A DNA stretch of 64,000 nucleotides from Coriaria nepalensis (Eukaryota; Streptophyta; Magnoliopsida; Cucurbitales; Coriariaceae). The stretch lies in assembly GCA_027186245.1 (NCBI GenBank), contig CP114493.1, positions 7,261,501 through 7,325,500 of the forward strand, read 5' to 3'. The notes beneath the pieces are model-generated. The model saw only the letters and a list, made by a program, of their open reading frames with translations, had not been told where the DNA came from and did not search any database. Shown here piece by piece: positions 23,721 through 34,626 of this stretch. A program made the translations under genes and the position numbers. Within the stretch, counting starts at the first letter, position 1; each line of letters opens with the position of its first letter.

Positions 23721-24140
23721 GGTAATCCTAATGAAGCTCTTGCAGCATCAACCACTTGTACATGTCAGATCCTAAGCTCTTCCTCTATTCCAGCATCAAG
23801 CACCAAACCCACCTGATTTTTATCAAATCCACAAAATATGAGCAGATTCCAAACTTGTGCAATCGTTAGCACTCGAGTAGACATCCAGACGCTCTTATTG
23901 ATCATATTTCTTCAAAATAAATACGAAAAGTAATAGAAGGAAACAAACTACATCTAATAAAATTCATGATAAACTAGGTGGATACATAAAATCCTCTAGA
24001 TTTCTAGGGCAACATACCCTGTTTTGATGAACAAGTTATAAGGCCCATGATCCCTCAGCAAACCGATCAAGAGCCATGACCTTCGACGTACAATAATACA
24101 TAGTCATTGGCCAGTAAAGCATTGCTGCATTAAGCACCTA
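23720..24140 (-). pseudogene. unrecognised gene fragment, two exon-like blocks
   Basis: Two minus-strand stretches read like host protein. The first, 24138-24030, follows an acceptor-like TTGTAG and encodes VLNAAMLYWPMTMYYCTSKV and ALDRFAEGSW before a stop. The second, about 23910-23720, encodes IAQVWNLLIFCGFD, QVGLVLDAGIEEELRI, a stop, then VVDAARASLGLPE. Between them lies a GTATG donor-like site. The residue composition is protein-like but there are in-frame stops, so this is probably a truncated gene copy. I cannot name the family. Confidence 0.35.
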
Positions 24141-24693
24141 CAATTCAATATACATATCAAATCTGTTACTTTGGTTTTCTACAGTAGAGGAAGATTAATT
24201 TCAGTAGTAAGACTATTACCTGATTTTTAAAATAATGGAGGCTTTATTCTAATTTTGACATATAATAGAGGCTAAATTCTAGTTTATTATTTTAATATTA
24301 CAAAATTTAAAGGGTCAAAACTCAAATCAATTAAAAATAATGAGAAAAATTCAAACATATTTAGTTTCTTAATGACCCTAAAGAGTATAAATAAATATCG
24401 AATTATATGATAAACTAGATTCACTATAATGATACATATTAACTAGTATGAAAATTAACTTAATACTCAATCTAATTCCGAACAAATAAAATAAATATGA
24501 AATTTATTTAAGGGTATTATTGGATGTTGTTTTTGGTATATATATTCTTACGGATTTAAATTATATCATGTTATTATTTTAATGATATATTATAATTTAA
24601 ATTTTTATAAATAAATATTTAAGATTATTTTAAAATTTCTCTAATATTAAAATATTTATATAAATTATTCCAATTAATCGATAAATAAAAATT
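24141..24693. other. AT-rich intergenic
   Basis: No coding or structural signal is visible between the gene fragment and the 3' end of the DUF26 gene. Confidence 0.4.
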
Positions 24694-25542
24694 TCACCCA
24701 TAATACAAATTAGTGTTAGGGATAGCCTTTAACTGATATTTAGTTGCTCTTACAAAATCAAATCTAACCATACAACTCCCTCTAAGCACACGCCCTTCGA
24801 TTTCCCCACGCCAATTTTGTAACAGAACATTAATTGCTCCATCAAATAAGCAAATCTTGCAACTCTCCTTCTTCAAGTCTCTAGTACATTGGGCTAGCCC
24901 AGAGACCAATATAGGGATCAAAAATAACTTGGGCCTCTCCACAATCATCTGGGCCTTTGCATACAAGAATGGGCTCTTTGAAGCAAGAATGGAAAGTTGG
25001 GTTAGGAATCTTCCAAACTCACCATAGTAATTTACAAACAGAGATTTATCACTTAGTTGTTGGTACACGGGAATTGATTTGACCAGACCATGCTTCTTGA
25101 ATTCAATGTACAAGATTTCATAGTCAATTGCTCCAAAGAATCTAACTCTTTGTTGGTATTTCAATACGCATTTTTTGAACCATATGATCCCGCCAGTCCG
25201 GTTCATACAACGTTTGCGAATTTCCTGGCTGGCCTTTTTTACGCAGTCTCTACATCGTTTACTGGCCGTGACATCTCCCAAACAGAGAGCATGTCCATAA
25301 ATGTTGAACTTAATGTCATGTCCGTTGATTGAAGCTTTGCTGTATCCTGTACGACCGGTTTCGGATGATAAATTTCCTAAGAGTTGATATAAATATGGTT
25401 TGAACATATCTTTTGGTTTGGGAGAATCGATTTGCTCTTTGCAATAATGTTTGAGATATGATCCATAAGCTATCTGGAGATGAAGAAGAGTCATGAATTG
25501 TAGAGACGAAGAGAGAGTTGAATACTTGAAGAGAATAGTCAT
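24694..25542 (-). CDS. cysteine-rich repeat secretory protein, two DUF26 (Gnk2-homologous) domains
   Basis: A single-exon frame of 282 residues. A hydrophobic N-terminus (about 1-28) looks like a signal peptide. Domain 1 (about 30-140) has the family phrase YGHALCLGD, then CRDC, and FKKCVLKYQ. Domain 2 (about 170-265) has AQCTRDLKKESCKICL with the canonical C-x8-C-x2-C spacing and ends GSCMVRFDF. In domain 1 the first spacing is nine residues (C-x9-C-x2-C). There is no C-terminal transmembrane helix or kinase, so it should be secreted to the apoplast like ginkbilobin-type proteins, some of which bind mannose and inhibit fungi. It is a tandem paralogue of the next gene, about 450 bp away on the same strand. 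Confidence 0.88.
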   Translation of the reverse strand: MTILFKYSTLSSSLQFMTLLHLQIAYGSYLKHYCKEQIDSPKPKDMFKPYLYQLLGNLSSETGRTGYSKASINGHDIKFNIYGHALCLGDVTASKRCRDCVKKASQEIRKRCMNRTGGIIWFKKCVLKYQQRVRFFGAIDYEILYIEFKKHGLVKSIPVYQQLSDKSLFVNYYGEFGRFLTQLSILASKSPFLYAKAQMIVERPKLFLIPILVSGLAQCTRDLKKESCKICLFDGAINVLLQNWRGEIEGRVLRGSCMVRFDFVRATKYQLKAIPNTNLYYG

Positions 25543-25995
25543 TAGTTTAGAAATTGAAGAGGATTTAACAAAGAGTTCACTACTCTCTTTCTAAGATGAA
25601 AACGGGTCAATTAAAGTAGTGTTATCGTATAAAATTTCAGTTTGATCTTACAGCTCATTTCTTGATACAACATCGACCACAATTATATGTACAATTTATT
25701 AGTTAATTATTTAAGACATATAATTCTTAAGAACGTTGAGGGGACAATAATATTGTTTGAATACTCTCTTTCTCTTTCTCAATATATATATCATTTGTGT
25801 ATCATGAAGAGCTTTCTTTAAACAATGAGTTATTTGGGATGGAGGATGTCATGTCATGTATTAAGAAAACGTGCATGCTAACAAATTACTTCAAATGTAA
25901 ACACTAAGACTAAGAGTAAGAATAAGAGTAAGAAAAGAAGAAGATAATAATTCCAACTATAATATATTTGGACACCTCTAAGGGACCCCCTTTAA
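25543..25995. other. spacer between tandem DUF26 genes
   Basis: Should hold the promoter of the left copy and the terminator of the right copy. TATATATAT lies near 25781, about 240 bp upstream of the left ATG. No other feature is seen. Confidence 0.4.
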
Positions 25996-26817
25996 TTAGT
26001 TTTCAGAAACTCCAACCAAACCAAATTTAACAATACAACTTCCTCTAAGAATGCGGCCGTTCGTTTCCTGCTTCCAATGTAATGGAAGAACATGAATTGC
26101 TCCATCCAATAAGCAGCTCTTGCAGCTCTGCTCTGAGAGATCTCGAGTACATTGAGCAAACGCCGAGATCATTAATTTACGTCGCCTCGACGTATTCAAT
26201 GTAGTTAGGAACCCCTTCGCATATAGTAATGGGTGATTTGAAGCAGCAGAACTGGCTAGGGCTGTTAAGAAATCATGAAAATCATTTTGGGACCATACTT
26301 TTAGAGTTGATCTCTTGGTCATTGTTGGGAGCAAAGAAAATGGTCTGGCAAGACCGAGCTGCTTGAGATTGATGTACAAAATATCGTAGTCAATTAATCC
26401 GAAGAATTTACCACTTTGTTGATACTTTATTAGACAATCCTCATACCATAGGGTTCCTCCAACCTTATTATTACAATAATTACGAAAATCTCTACTTGCC
26501 TGTTTCACACATGCTTGACATGATTCTAGGGTTATGGGTATATCGAAACAAAGTGCATGCCCATATAAGTTGTCTTTAATTTCCGCTTCATTGATTGAAG
26601 TCGAGCTGTATCCTGTAAGAGTGATTTCAAGTGAGAGATTGCCTAAGAGATTTTGTAAATTTGCTTCAAAAAATTTAGCCCGATTCGGCAAGACTGTCTC
26701 GTCTTTGCAAAAATGGCCGAGATATTGTCCATATACTACTTGGAGAAGTAGTATGGATATAAAGAAAGTTGAGTTTAAGAGAGTTATCATTTTTAGAGTT
26801 AACCAGAGGGTTTTCAT
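25996..26817 (-). CDS. cysteine-rich repeat secretory protein, two DUF26 domains (tandem paralogue)
   Basis: A single-exon frame of 273 residues. The N-terminal hydrophobic segment (about 8-30, TFFISILLLQVVYG) is a likely signal peptide. Domain 1 has YGHALCFDIP, CQACVKQA and YEDCLIKYQQ. Domain 2 has AQCTRDLSEQSCKSCL and closes with RGSCIVKFGL. Domain 1 again has nine residues between its first two motif cysteines, as in the neighbouring copy, so the change predates the duplication. No kinase or membrane anchor follows. ATG at 26817 gives a Met-Lys start right before the signal sequence; an internal Met at residue 10 is an alternative. Probable apoplastic defence-type protein; lectin or antifungal activity is inferred from the family only. 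Confidence 0.88.
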   Translation of the reverse strand: MKTLWLTLKMITLLNSTFFISILLLQVVYGQYLGHFCKDETVLPNRAKFFEANLQNLLGNLSLEITLTGYSSTSINEAEIKDNLYGHALCFDIPITLESCQACVKQASRDFRNYCNNKVGGTLWYEDCLIKYQQSGKFFGLIDYDILYINLKQLGLARPFSLLPTMTKRSTLKVWSQNDFHDFLTALASSAASNHPLLYAKGFLTTLNTSRRRKLMISAFAQCTRDLSEQSCKSCLLDGAIHVLPLHWKQETNGRILRGSCIVKFGLVGVSEN

Positions 26818-28189
26818 ATTATAACGTTGTGGTTTTTTAAGTTTTGTTTTTTTGGTTAGTCTAAAATAAGAGAAAATGTTATTTAATTTGTATCAAAGTT
26901 GTACGTACTTGATCTGACACTTCATTTGTCGATGTGGCCACTTGCAATTGGGTAAATTGGGTAATCTTACATCACGCTCACTAGGGTTGGTTCAATAATA
27001 TTCGATTTTTCAAAATAATGATTAAAGTGTAAATAAGTTAAAAGGTAAGTTCAAAAAATACTTTATAAATGTAATTAAATGCATCATATATTAAAAAGGA
27101 AGAAAGTTCTCAAAACATTATAAGTGATTGTAAATAATGAGTATTTGTAATAATAAATAAATGTTGAAGTCTAATTGGGACTTGCGCTCGTGGGCGTGAG
27201 ACACTTTTGGTGTTTATTAGACGCACTTGGTACTTATACCATTTTTATTAAACGGTTGATAGTTGAAACAGTTAGTTATTATTGAAATTTAAATTCTGAA
27301 AATTCAAATATATAACTGTTAAAACAGTTTAACATATTTTTTCAAGGTTATTTTACGAACATGTGCCAACTTCGCTTATAAATATGAGCAAACTGGAGAG
27401 AAGAAACATAACTTTTTCTTATATCTATTTTCTCACTGTCAGGAACCGAACACATACCTATATTTCATAACAGAGTCTCACTATTACTTGTAAGACTTTG
27501 TAAAAGCTTGTCATATTTCAAAAATTATTTTCACAATAACCTACAAGCAATCTGAAATGATGAAAATATTATTTTTTACAAAATATATTTATTACATATT
27601 TCAAGTCTCTATTACAATACTACAAACATGTACTAAGTCTCGATTACAATACTACAAACATGTACTGTCCAAGAACTACCTGTTGGAAAAGAGCAACGAG
27701 TATTAGAAACAAAGAAAAATTCAACTTTACTAGAATCATCACTTTAACTTTGATTCTCATGATTGTGTTTTTTGTTTATTATGGGTTGCATATATTTTTT
27801 TTAATATTTAATGAAAATAGGGCATGTGTTAATTAAGTAGCATCAAGAGTTGTATTTGTTCTTGTGCCCTTGGTTTGACCTAATAACCTAACACAATGCT
27901 AGCCAATAGAAAGTTATGACAGCAAAAGCAACACGAACATGCAAACATTTTGATATTTTTTTTTTTTTTAAGAAATAGGGAACTTTTCAAGTTATTAAGG
28001 GAACGAAAATTTTGAGAGCGCGGTTTCTGTATTTACACAGAAACTTGTTTAAACAACGAGTTACTTGCTATGTCATAATTTGATATGGCATTATGCACTA
28101 ATGGCTTTCCCAAATAGAATGTGGCTAGTCTCTAAGCAATCATTTTTATTCATGATCATATTAGATGGAAAATGTTTGAAAAGATTGGT
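26818..28189. other. intergenic; DUF26 upstream region and AT-rich DNA
   Basis: The promoter of the right DUF26 copy should lie at its left end. A 32-bp imperfect tandem duplication occurs at 27603-27666. The segment 27180-27470, with a TATAAATA near 27380, has a retroelement-like look, but no LTR pair is visible. Confidence 0.4.
27603..27666. repeat. 32-bp tandem duplication
   Basis: AAGTCTC(T/G)ATTACAATACTACAAACATGTACT occurs twice in direct succession (27603-27634 and 27635-27666) with one mismatch. Confidence 0.9.
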
Positions 28190-29515
28190 GGCTTCTTTAT
28201 CTTGTTAAATTTGATCATCTTTCTAATTTAAAAGTAAATGACTTATGGCTTAACGGTAATTGGAATTAGGAATTGATTCAATCCTTTTGCAATGCAGATT
28301 AGATTCAGGAGATCTATGAGATCAGAATTTTAAATAAAAAAAGATATCCTTGTGTTGGGTCCAGATTGGGGGGGGGGGGGGGGGGGGGGTGGGGTTCCCT
28401 ATTGCATATGCCTGGAATTTGATAAGAGATAGAAAACCTCCACAATCTCACTTTAAAGCTTTTTGGTCTTGCTATATTCTCCCAAAAATATCCATCTTTC
28501 TCTTGGAACTAATAAGAGGCATTTTGTCTTTGGATAGTAATGTGCAAATGAAGGGAGTGACTCTTACTTCTTTTTGTACTATCTGCCATAATAATATTGA
28601 ATTAGAAGAGCATACTTTATTAAATTGTCCTTGTGCTATTAAAAATTATGGTAGTTGGGTAGCAGTATCATTGGCAATGATTTTAGAACTTTAGTTTCAT
28701 TTTATCAACTTATATCTTTTGGTTTTCCTCAACCTTCAAAATTGAAAATTGCTCCTATCAATATTCATATTCCTTTATTGATTCTTTGGATGCTATGGAA
28801 AGCTAGCTACTCCAAAGTTCATGACAAACATATGATGTCTATCCAATTCTTAACTAATGAAATCATTTTCTTGCTCAGGTGTTACTTCAAAGAGTTCAAG
28901 GATATCAATCTCCCTTTGCAAGAGAAATTGACTCCACAGATTCTGAAAATTCCTACTGTGTCTTTTGGGTTGAGTTGTATGTGACTTCAGTGCTATCCTC
29001 CTCATTTCTAAGTTCAGCAAACATTGATGGTGCCAGCGTAGGAAATCCAGGAATGTCTGGTGGGGGGCTATCATCATCATAACGCATATAGGAAATATGT
29101 TTAGAGCTTTCTCTATCTATTAGGGTCATATGACAAGCATGCAAGCAGAGAGGCTTATACCCTTTTACGTTGTTGTGAAATTTATCAGGATCTAAATTGG
29201 CATCGAGTAGCCACTGAATCTGATTCTCTTTGCCTAGTTGATATGATATGTAGTACTTTAAAATGCCTTCTATCCTTTATCATGAGATCAACAAGATCAA
29301 GCATATAATTTCCATGAATGATCATCAGTTTACACATGTGTATAGAGAGGTTAATCAAGTGGCAGACTCTTTAACAAATCTTGGTTGCAGTTCCAAAACA
29401 TATTACACATTTACTTTTATTTCTACTCTTCATAGATCTTCTAGACTCAAAATATTTGATGACAAATTGGGATTAGGATATCTTCGAGTGGATATAAGCG
29501 ATTAAAACTCTTCCA
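28190..29515 (+). mobile_element. LINE remnant (zf-RVT plus RNase H)
   Basis: A degenerate plus-strand trace: VNDLWLNGNWN, then AYAWNLIRDRKPPQ, LPKISIFLLELIRGIL and LEEHTLLNCPCA (the reverse-transcriptase zinc-finger region). These are followed by NIDGASVGNPGMSGGG at the RNase H start and THVYREVNQVADSLTNLGC at its end. The longest clean frames are about 110 codons. A 22-G run (28368-28389) has expanded inside the coding trace. Confidence 0.78.
28368..28389. repeat. poly-G tract (22 G)
   Basis: Twenty-two consecutive G, followed by T and GGGG, inside a dead LINE. Confidence 0.9.
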
Positions 29516-29524
29516 ATAAAAAAA

Positions 29525-30305
29525 TTAGAATGGGGTTTAGATTTTATTAATAATAAAATAAGAATAAATACAACATAAAAGAGAGGAAAAACTCTTAAAC
29601 ACCCAAACTCGTACATAATTTATGCTCATTTTGTTTGTATAAATAATACCTTTTAAAATTCTAGGACAACGGTCTAAACTAGAGAAAATATTCAACATAT
29701 GTAAATCGCAATCCATATTAGCCAAAAAAAGTATGTTGTCTTATTCCCCTCACGATACCATTCTTGAACAGGTTGATACAATTTTGCAAGAGTTCGATGA
29801 ATTATAAGACAAGCGCATCTTCCTTTCAAAATTTCAACCAAAATATGGGAATTCAATTGAAAAATAGCCTAACTCAGATGAAAATGCTGAATCAATTGCA
29901 ATCCAAGAAGAAGACCTTGAATTTCAACACTTAAGACTTAACGAAAGACCGAACCATCGAAACCAGCACTGACAATATTACTATTGCAATCTCTGATAAA
30001 TAGCACATGAACCTCCTTCACCTGAATTTCCCCTAGAAGCACCATCAGTATTCACTTTAAGGTAATTCACAGCAGGTTTAATCCACTTCACCAGAGTAAT
30101 CTTAGGCATCTTTATCATCAAATTACTTTTTAGGTCGGAGGCAATTTCATTATAAACATTAGTGTAGCTTGTCTTGATAGGAAAAGAGAAAGAAAGAGCA
30201 GGTAATCCACACAAACTCCTCATTTGCCTCCTAATACCTCTAACAAAATCACAATGGCAGAAAATATGCTCAGTTGATTCTCCATGATTCCAACAATTAC
30301 GATAC
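29525..30305 (-). mobile_element. LINE remnant (zf-RVT plus RNase H), minus strand
   Basis: The minus strand reads RYRNCWNHGESTEHIFCHCD (zinc-finger region), RRQMRSLCGLPALSFSFP, then KWIKPAVNYLKVNTDGASRG followed by NSGEGG (RNase H start), GLLLGLQL, and a YREGNKT block near the RNase H end. It has frameshifts and stops. It faces the plus-strand LINE remnant tail to tail, only about 10-20 bp away. Confidence 0.75.
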
Positions 30306-33300
30306 CTCGAGGATTGTTAAGTAGTTGGTTTTCCTTTGTTTTCTTAAAATTTTTTTCTTTTCCTTTTGATTATCTTTGGAGGTTTTGACTTCTTATCTCT
30401 CTCGTGTATTCGTTCTAATAAAGATTAATAAATTCGAGGAAAAAAAAAGAAAGAGCATTCATTTTTACTCACGTTCTATTTGAACTTCAATCTTGAAGGA
30501 GTTTGGAAATCTCCCAAGTCGTAACACAGATGGAAAGGACCTTATTATTAGTGCCCATATTTCTACATTCAACACAAGACCTTGATCAGTCTAAAAACCC
30601 AAAACGCTTTGAGTTTTATAATTTGGAGGAGGAAATGAGACTTCCTTCACACGTATAAATGTATGTAAGTTTTAACATAATATATAATGATTTTCTTAAA
30701 AGAAAAAAAAATCTTAATTTACGGTTTATTGAAAATGGTATCCAAATTTATGGAGCTAATCTCAAATACTGTTTCGGCAAGTCAAATAAAGTTATCGTGC
30801 TTCATAGAGGCTAATGAAGCACCCTAAATTTGATGATGTCCAATTGTACGTATAATTTTAAATAAACATACTTATTTCTGTCAAATAATAATTTCAGTGG
30901 TATTTTTTGTAATTGATGCGACAACATGAAGATTTGAATAACGTAAACTTCATTATCATTGTTGCATAAATTTAGGTAGATTAAGATACTCAAACAACGT
31001 AATCAATCAACGTGTAATATCCTGGATTTTGTATCGTAATCTATTGCAATTTACATTACTTGTCTTGTCTTTCAAGTAACTAAGATAGCGTGACACATGG
31101 AATTAGTCATAAACATATATTATAATCAAGTTTCGCCGGCTATAAGATACCCAATTAATTGATGCAATGCTTGAAAGAACTTTTCTTAGCATCGATAAAC
31201 ACCACATTCTGAGATTTCACTTTGATCTGGAAGATTACTTACTTATTTACATGTCAAGCTCTCACTTATTGACATAATATCAACTATCAAGGCATCTTGA
31301 TCTTTCCCTTTTCGAACATTTAAAAGACAAAACTCTAGACATAAAAGCTATAAAGTCCTAGGGTTTCCATTCCTTTCTCCAAACGTTTTCACTCACTCTC
31401 TCACACTCACTTTATTTTCTTATTCATAGTAAATTATGAGATATTCTTACAAAAATATGATCGATATATTACTTTTATAATCCGATAAATAAAATCATAT
31501 ACTTCTTTAAAGCTTTTATGACAAACTAACGAGCTCGGCAAGAGGTAGAATGATTACAGCTAGCAAAGCCTCGAAGACATGTCCATCAAAAAGGTAAATA
31601 AGTAAGATATTCCTTTTACTTGCTGTCGTTGAATTAGACAATGCTTGAGCATATGGTTAGCAAATATTAATTTTTGACAAAGAAAGGAAGATGAAATCTG
31701 ACTAATCTATATGCATATTATTATATGTCACATGTCGTAGTATATATATGACCTTATCATTTCCTTATATATGTATATATAGTGGTTACATTTATGCATG
31801 CATGCATTAGAACTATGACAGACTTAGAAAACAATAAAATCTCACCTAACCTGATAAGAATGAAATCATACATATCCTAATATATGTTCCCAAAATCATA
31901 TATATTAATTAAAACTATACTCTTTAATTTATTAGACTAATGAACGTCAAACAAGTATAAGAAAGAAACATACATGCTTAACAAAAGAGTCTTACATAAA
32001 CATGTAGCTGAAACTGAAACTGTATTTTTAGTTTACTGAATTCAGATAAGAATTTGGTCTGGGGCAATTAGATCGCCGACATATGAATCTAAAGAATCAT
32101 CACTCTTGAAAATAGGCTTGCTATTTAAAGATTATAGCAAGTAGCAACTATGTAACTTGTGCTGATCATGACCAACGTGATGGATATGAACAACGAAGGG
32201 GTCCCCATTACTTCCCGTGCTTACACATGGTAATATTCTTAGCTGATAGGCAATAAATTAGCTAAGGTTTCTGGCCACCATACTAGTCCTGGCAATATTA
32301 TATGTATCAAGAATATTTTTCTATGGATATGATTTATATTAATTTGATCATAATTATAAATATTATATGGGAGTGATATATGAAATTACGATGAGATTTA
32401 AGTGATTATATTTCTGTAAATTATGTCCATATAAAAAATATATATATATGTGTATAAGAGAGGTTCAATCATCTCTTGAAATGAAAACATGATGTAACAT
32501 AATTTTTTTGGGTATCGTTTGTCAATCTAAAACAATTATTCTCGCACCTTTTGGGCACTGATTACTTCAAGACAAAGCTATTTAGGTACTTGGTTTATTG
32601 TTTTACTACTGTGTTGTTTGTGTTAATGTCAATCATTCATTGTATAATTAGAAGTTAATTTGTTGAATTCACAAGTAAGGGATCAATAATGCATCATAGT
32701 TTTTAACAAAGGGCCTTGTTGTAGCCCCCCTTTCCCACGACTAAATCCCCTGTTTACAGGAATAGAAAGATCTTACGATATTGACGTAATTTAGCTCATG
32801 CAGAAAAATAAAATGCTCTTTATTTTATCTTGTTAACATCATTAGTGTTAGATTGGAACATAATATAAATGTGTGCAAATGCTTGTAATTGACTTTTTAA
32901 ATTACTATGTTATTTCTTAATCACCTTAATTAAAACACATTAATTTTTCATCTTTATGTACATAGTTTGAAGGTGTTTGATCGAGAATTTCTTGTCACAC
33001 TATGGAATAGTGTGTCAAAGGGTATGATTTATGCAAGAAATTCTCGTCCTTTTGACATAATTTTTCAATTATTTTTACTAGATAGGAATAGAAGATAGAA
33101 ACTCACAAAATTAAAGCACTCATTAAGCTACTGTATTAATTAAGCATATCTCATCATCCAATTTACAATCATCTCAACTATCCCCGCCATGATTAACTAC
33201 AAAACCACCATCTCTCTTTACAACCCTCAAGCCACCTTAATCAACTCCTAAAACTACCATTTATTTATCTGTATTTATAACTCACTTATTCAACCTCTTT

Positions 33301-33384
33301 ACTTGGAGAAAGATCAACAGTATGTAACAATGACGAATGTGAACCTTTCTCTTTGAGTTCGTTCTTCTAGAATATCTCCATGAA
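30306..33384. other. intergenic, AT-rich; HIPP downstream region
   Basis: A 135-bp segment (30308-30443) ending in an A-rich run looks like a LINE 3' tail but has no coding part. A perfect nested hairpin lies at 32982-33046. The rest is AT-rich without coding signal. The last 100-200 bases are probably the HIPP 3' UTR. Confidence 0.4.
32982..33046. repeat. nested perfect inverted repeat (hairpin)
   Basis: The outer arms CGAGAATTTCTTG (32982-32994) and CAAGAAATTCTCG (33034-33046) are perfect 13-bp inverted copies. Inside, CACACTA (32996-33002) and TAGTGTG (33008-33014) form a second stem with a 5-base loop. Confidence 0.85.
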
Positions 33385-34516
33385 TTACATGATGGAACAT
33401 GCATTCGGATTTTCGTCGCTAAACATGGTGGTGAATTTCTCGTCCGTGGCATTAGGGCTGGGAAGTGCTTGGACCACATTCTTTACATAGCCTGATGGTG
33501 CCTTCTTATCATAAGCTTGAGCAACATAAGGATAAGCCACCAAATTGTAAGGGACATAGGGCCAAAACTCAGCTCTCTTCCCTGTGCTCTTCACTTTCTT
33601 TAACACCTTGTTTGGCTCTACGTTCCCTGTTACCGTCACCTTGCTTTGCTTTCTGTTTACATCTACCGATTTTGCACCTAAATTAATCATTGATAGTGAT
33701 CAGTAAAACGTGTTATGTATTAGCACGAACAGGTTGAAACTCTTTTAAGTTATCAGCACATATCATGACATATATTTTTCGTCGTAGAGTTAATTTCTTT
33801 ACAGCTTAGATTTTTGAAAGTGAAATACTTAATTAATTAGAGTGTTTTTAGTTTAGGGCGTTTAAATTTGCATTTAATCAGCTTGTGGGGACATGCATGT
33901 GTGCGCCATATTGATAGCTTGAATTTAATGCTTTTAACATAAAGTAGTTGTAAATGGTGTGCTCGGCTTTAAAAAAAATTTAACCTATGAAAAAGATAGA
34001 ATATTCGAGTCGACTAATGTTGTTATTTTTTATTAGTAAGTATTGATATAATTTGATCATATTAATATAAAATATATACTTTCGGAATAGATTATCATTT
34101 TTATATATATTACAAAAAAAATTATAATCAAGAATTTAGATATTAGGGGGAAAATAGAAGTAATATGACAGCTTTGAAGGCTTTTAGAGGAGGAGGCAAC
34201 CTTTTATGGAAGACACAGCATGTCTTACTCTTCTTTCACAGCCATCACAGTCCATTTTCACCTTGATTTCTACTGTCTGCAGATCAAACCAAAGTTAACG
34301 AAAAATAGTTATTTATGACTTTATGTTATGATATTAGACATGAATTTTTATATATATGTATATATATGTATATAGAATAAAGACTGAAGTTTCAGAAAAG
34401 TAACGAGTAATTAAGTTGGTGCTACAAAATACCTGCATTGGTTTTCGCTTCTTCTTTGGCCCTGAAATTGTGAAATAATCTGACAGGTGATCTGCGATTG
34501 AGTCAAGAACTCCCAT
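33385..34516 (-). CDS. heavy-metal-associated isoprenylated plant protein (HIPP)
   Basis: Three minus-strand exons: 34516-34433, 34276-34201 and 33677-33385, encoding 150 residues. Exon 1 gives the MGVLDSIADHLSDYF leader and the basic KKKRK stretch. Exon 2 gives TVEIKVKMDCDGCERRV with the metal-binding CxxC at residues 38-41. Exon 3 gives the rest of the HMA fold (KQSKVTVTGNVEPNKVL), the conserved EFWPYVPYNLVAYPY and DKKAPSGYV blocks, and a C-terminal CSIM farnesylation (CaaX) box. This matches the HIPP20-27 group, which bind metals such as Cd, Cu or Zn and attach to membranes or enter the nucleus, with roles in metal tolerance and stress. Frame and phase close at all junctions, all GT-AG. 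A (GA)n tract occupies the 5' UTR just upstream of the ATG. Confidence 0.93.
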
Positions 34517-34522
34517 GATTTG

Positions 34523-34549
34523 GAGAGAGAGAGAGAGAGAGAGAGAGAG
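34523..34549. repeat. (GA)n microsatellite in HIPP 5' UTR
   Basis: About 13 GA units followed by GGAAGAGA-type variants up to about 34585, i.e. (CT)n on the HIPP sense strand. It lies between the presumed TATA box and the ATG. Confidence 0.9.
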
Positions 34550-34616
34550 GAAGAGAGGAAGAGAGGAAGAGAGGGAGAGAGGTAGAGATTTAAGACAAGA
34601 GAGGGTGGTGTGTGGT

Positions 34617-34626
34617 TATTTATATA
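34617..34626 (-). promoter_or_regulatory. TATA box of HIPP gene
   Basis: GTATATAAATAACC on the minus strand lies about 100 bp upstream of the HIPP start codon. Confidence 0.55.

Noticed and set aside
27180..27480. Possible solo LTR with TATA box
   Set aside because: No TG...CA ends with 5-bp duplication found and no coding part nearby.
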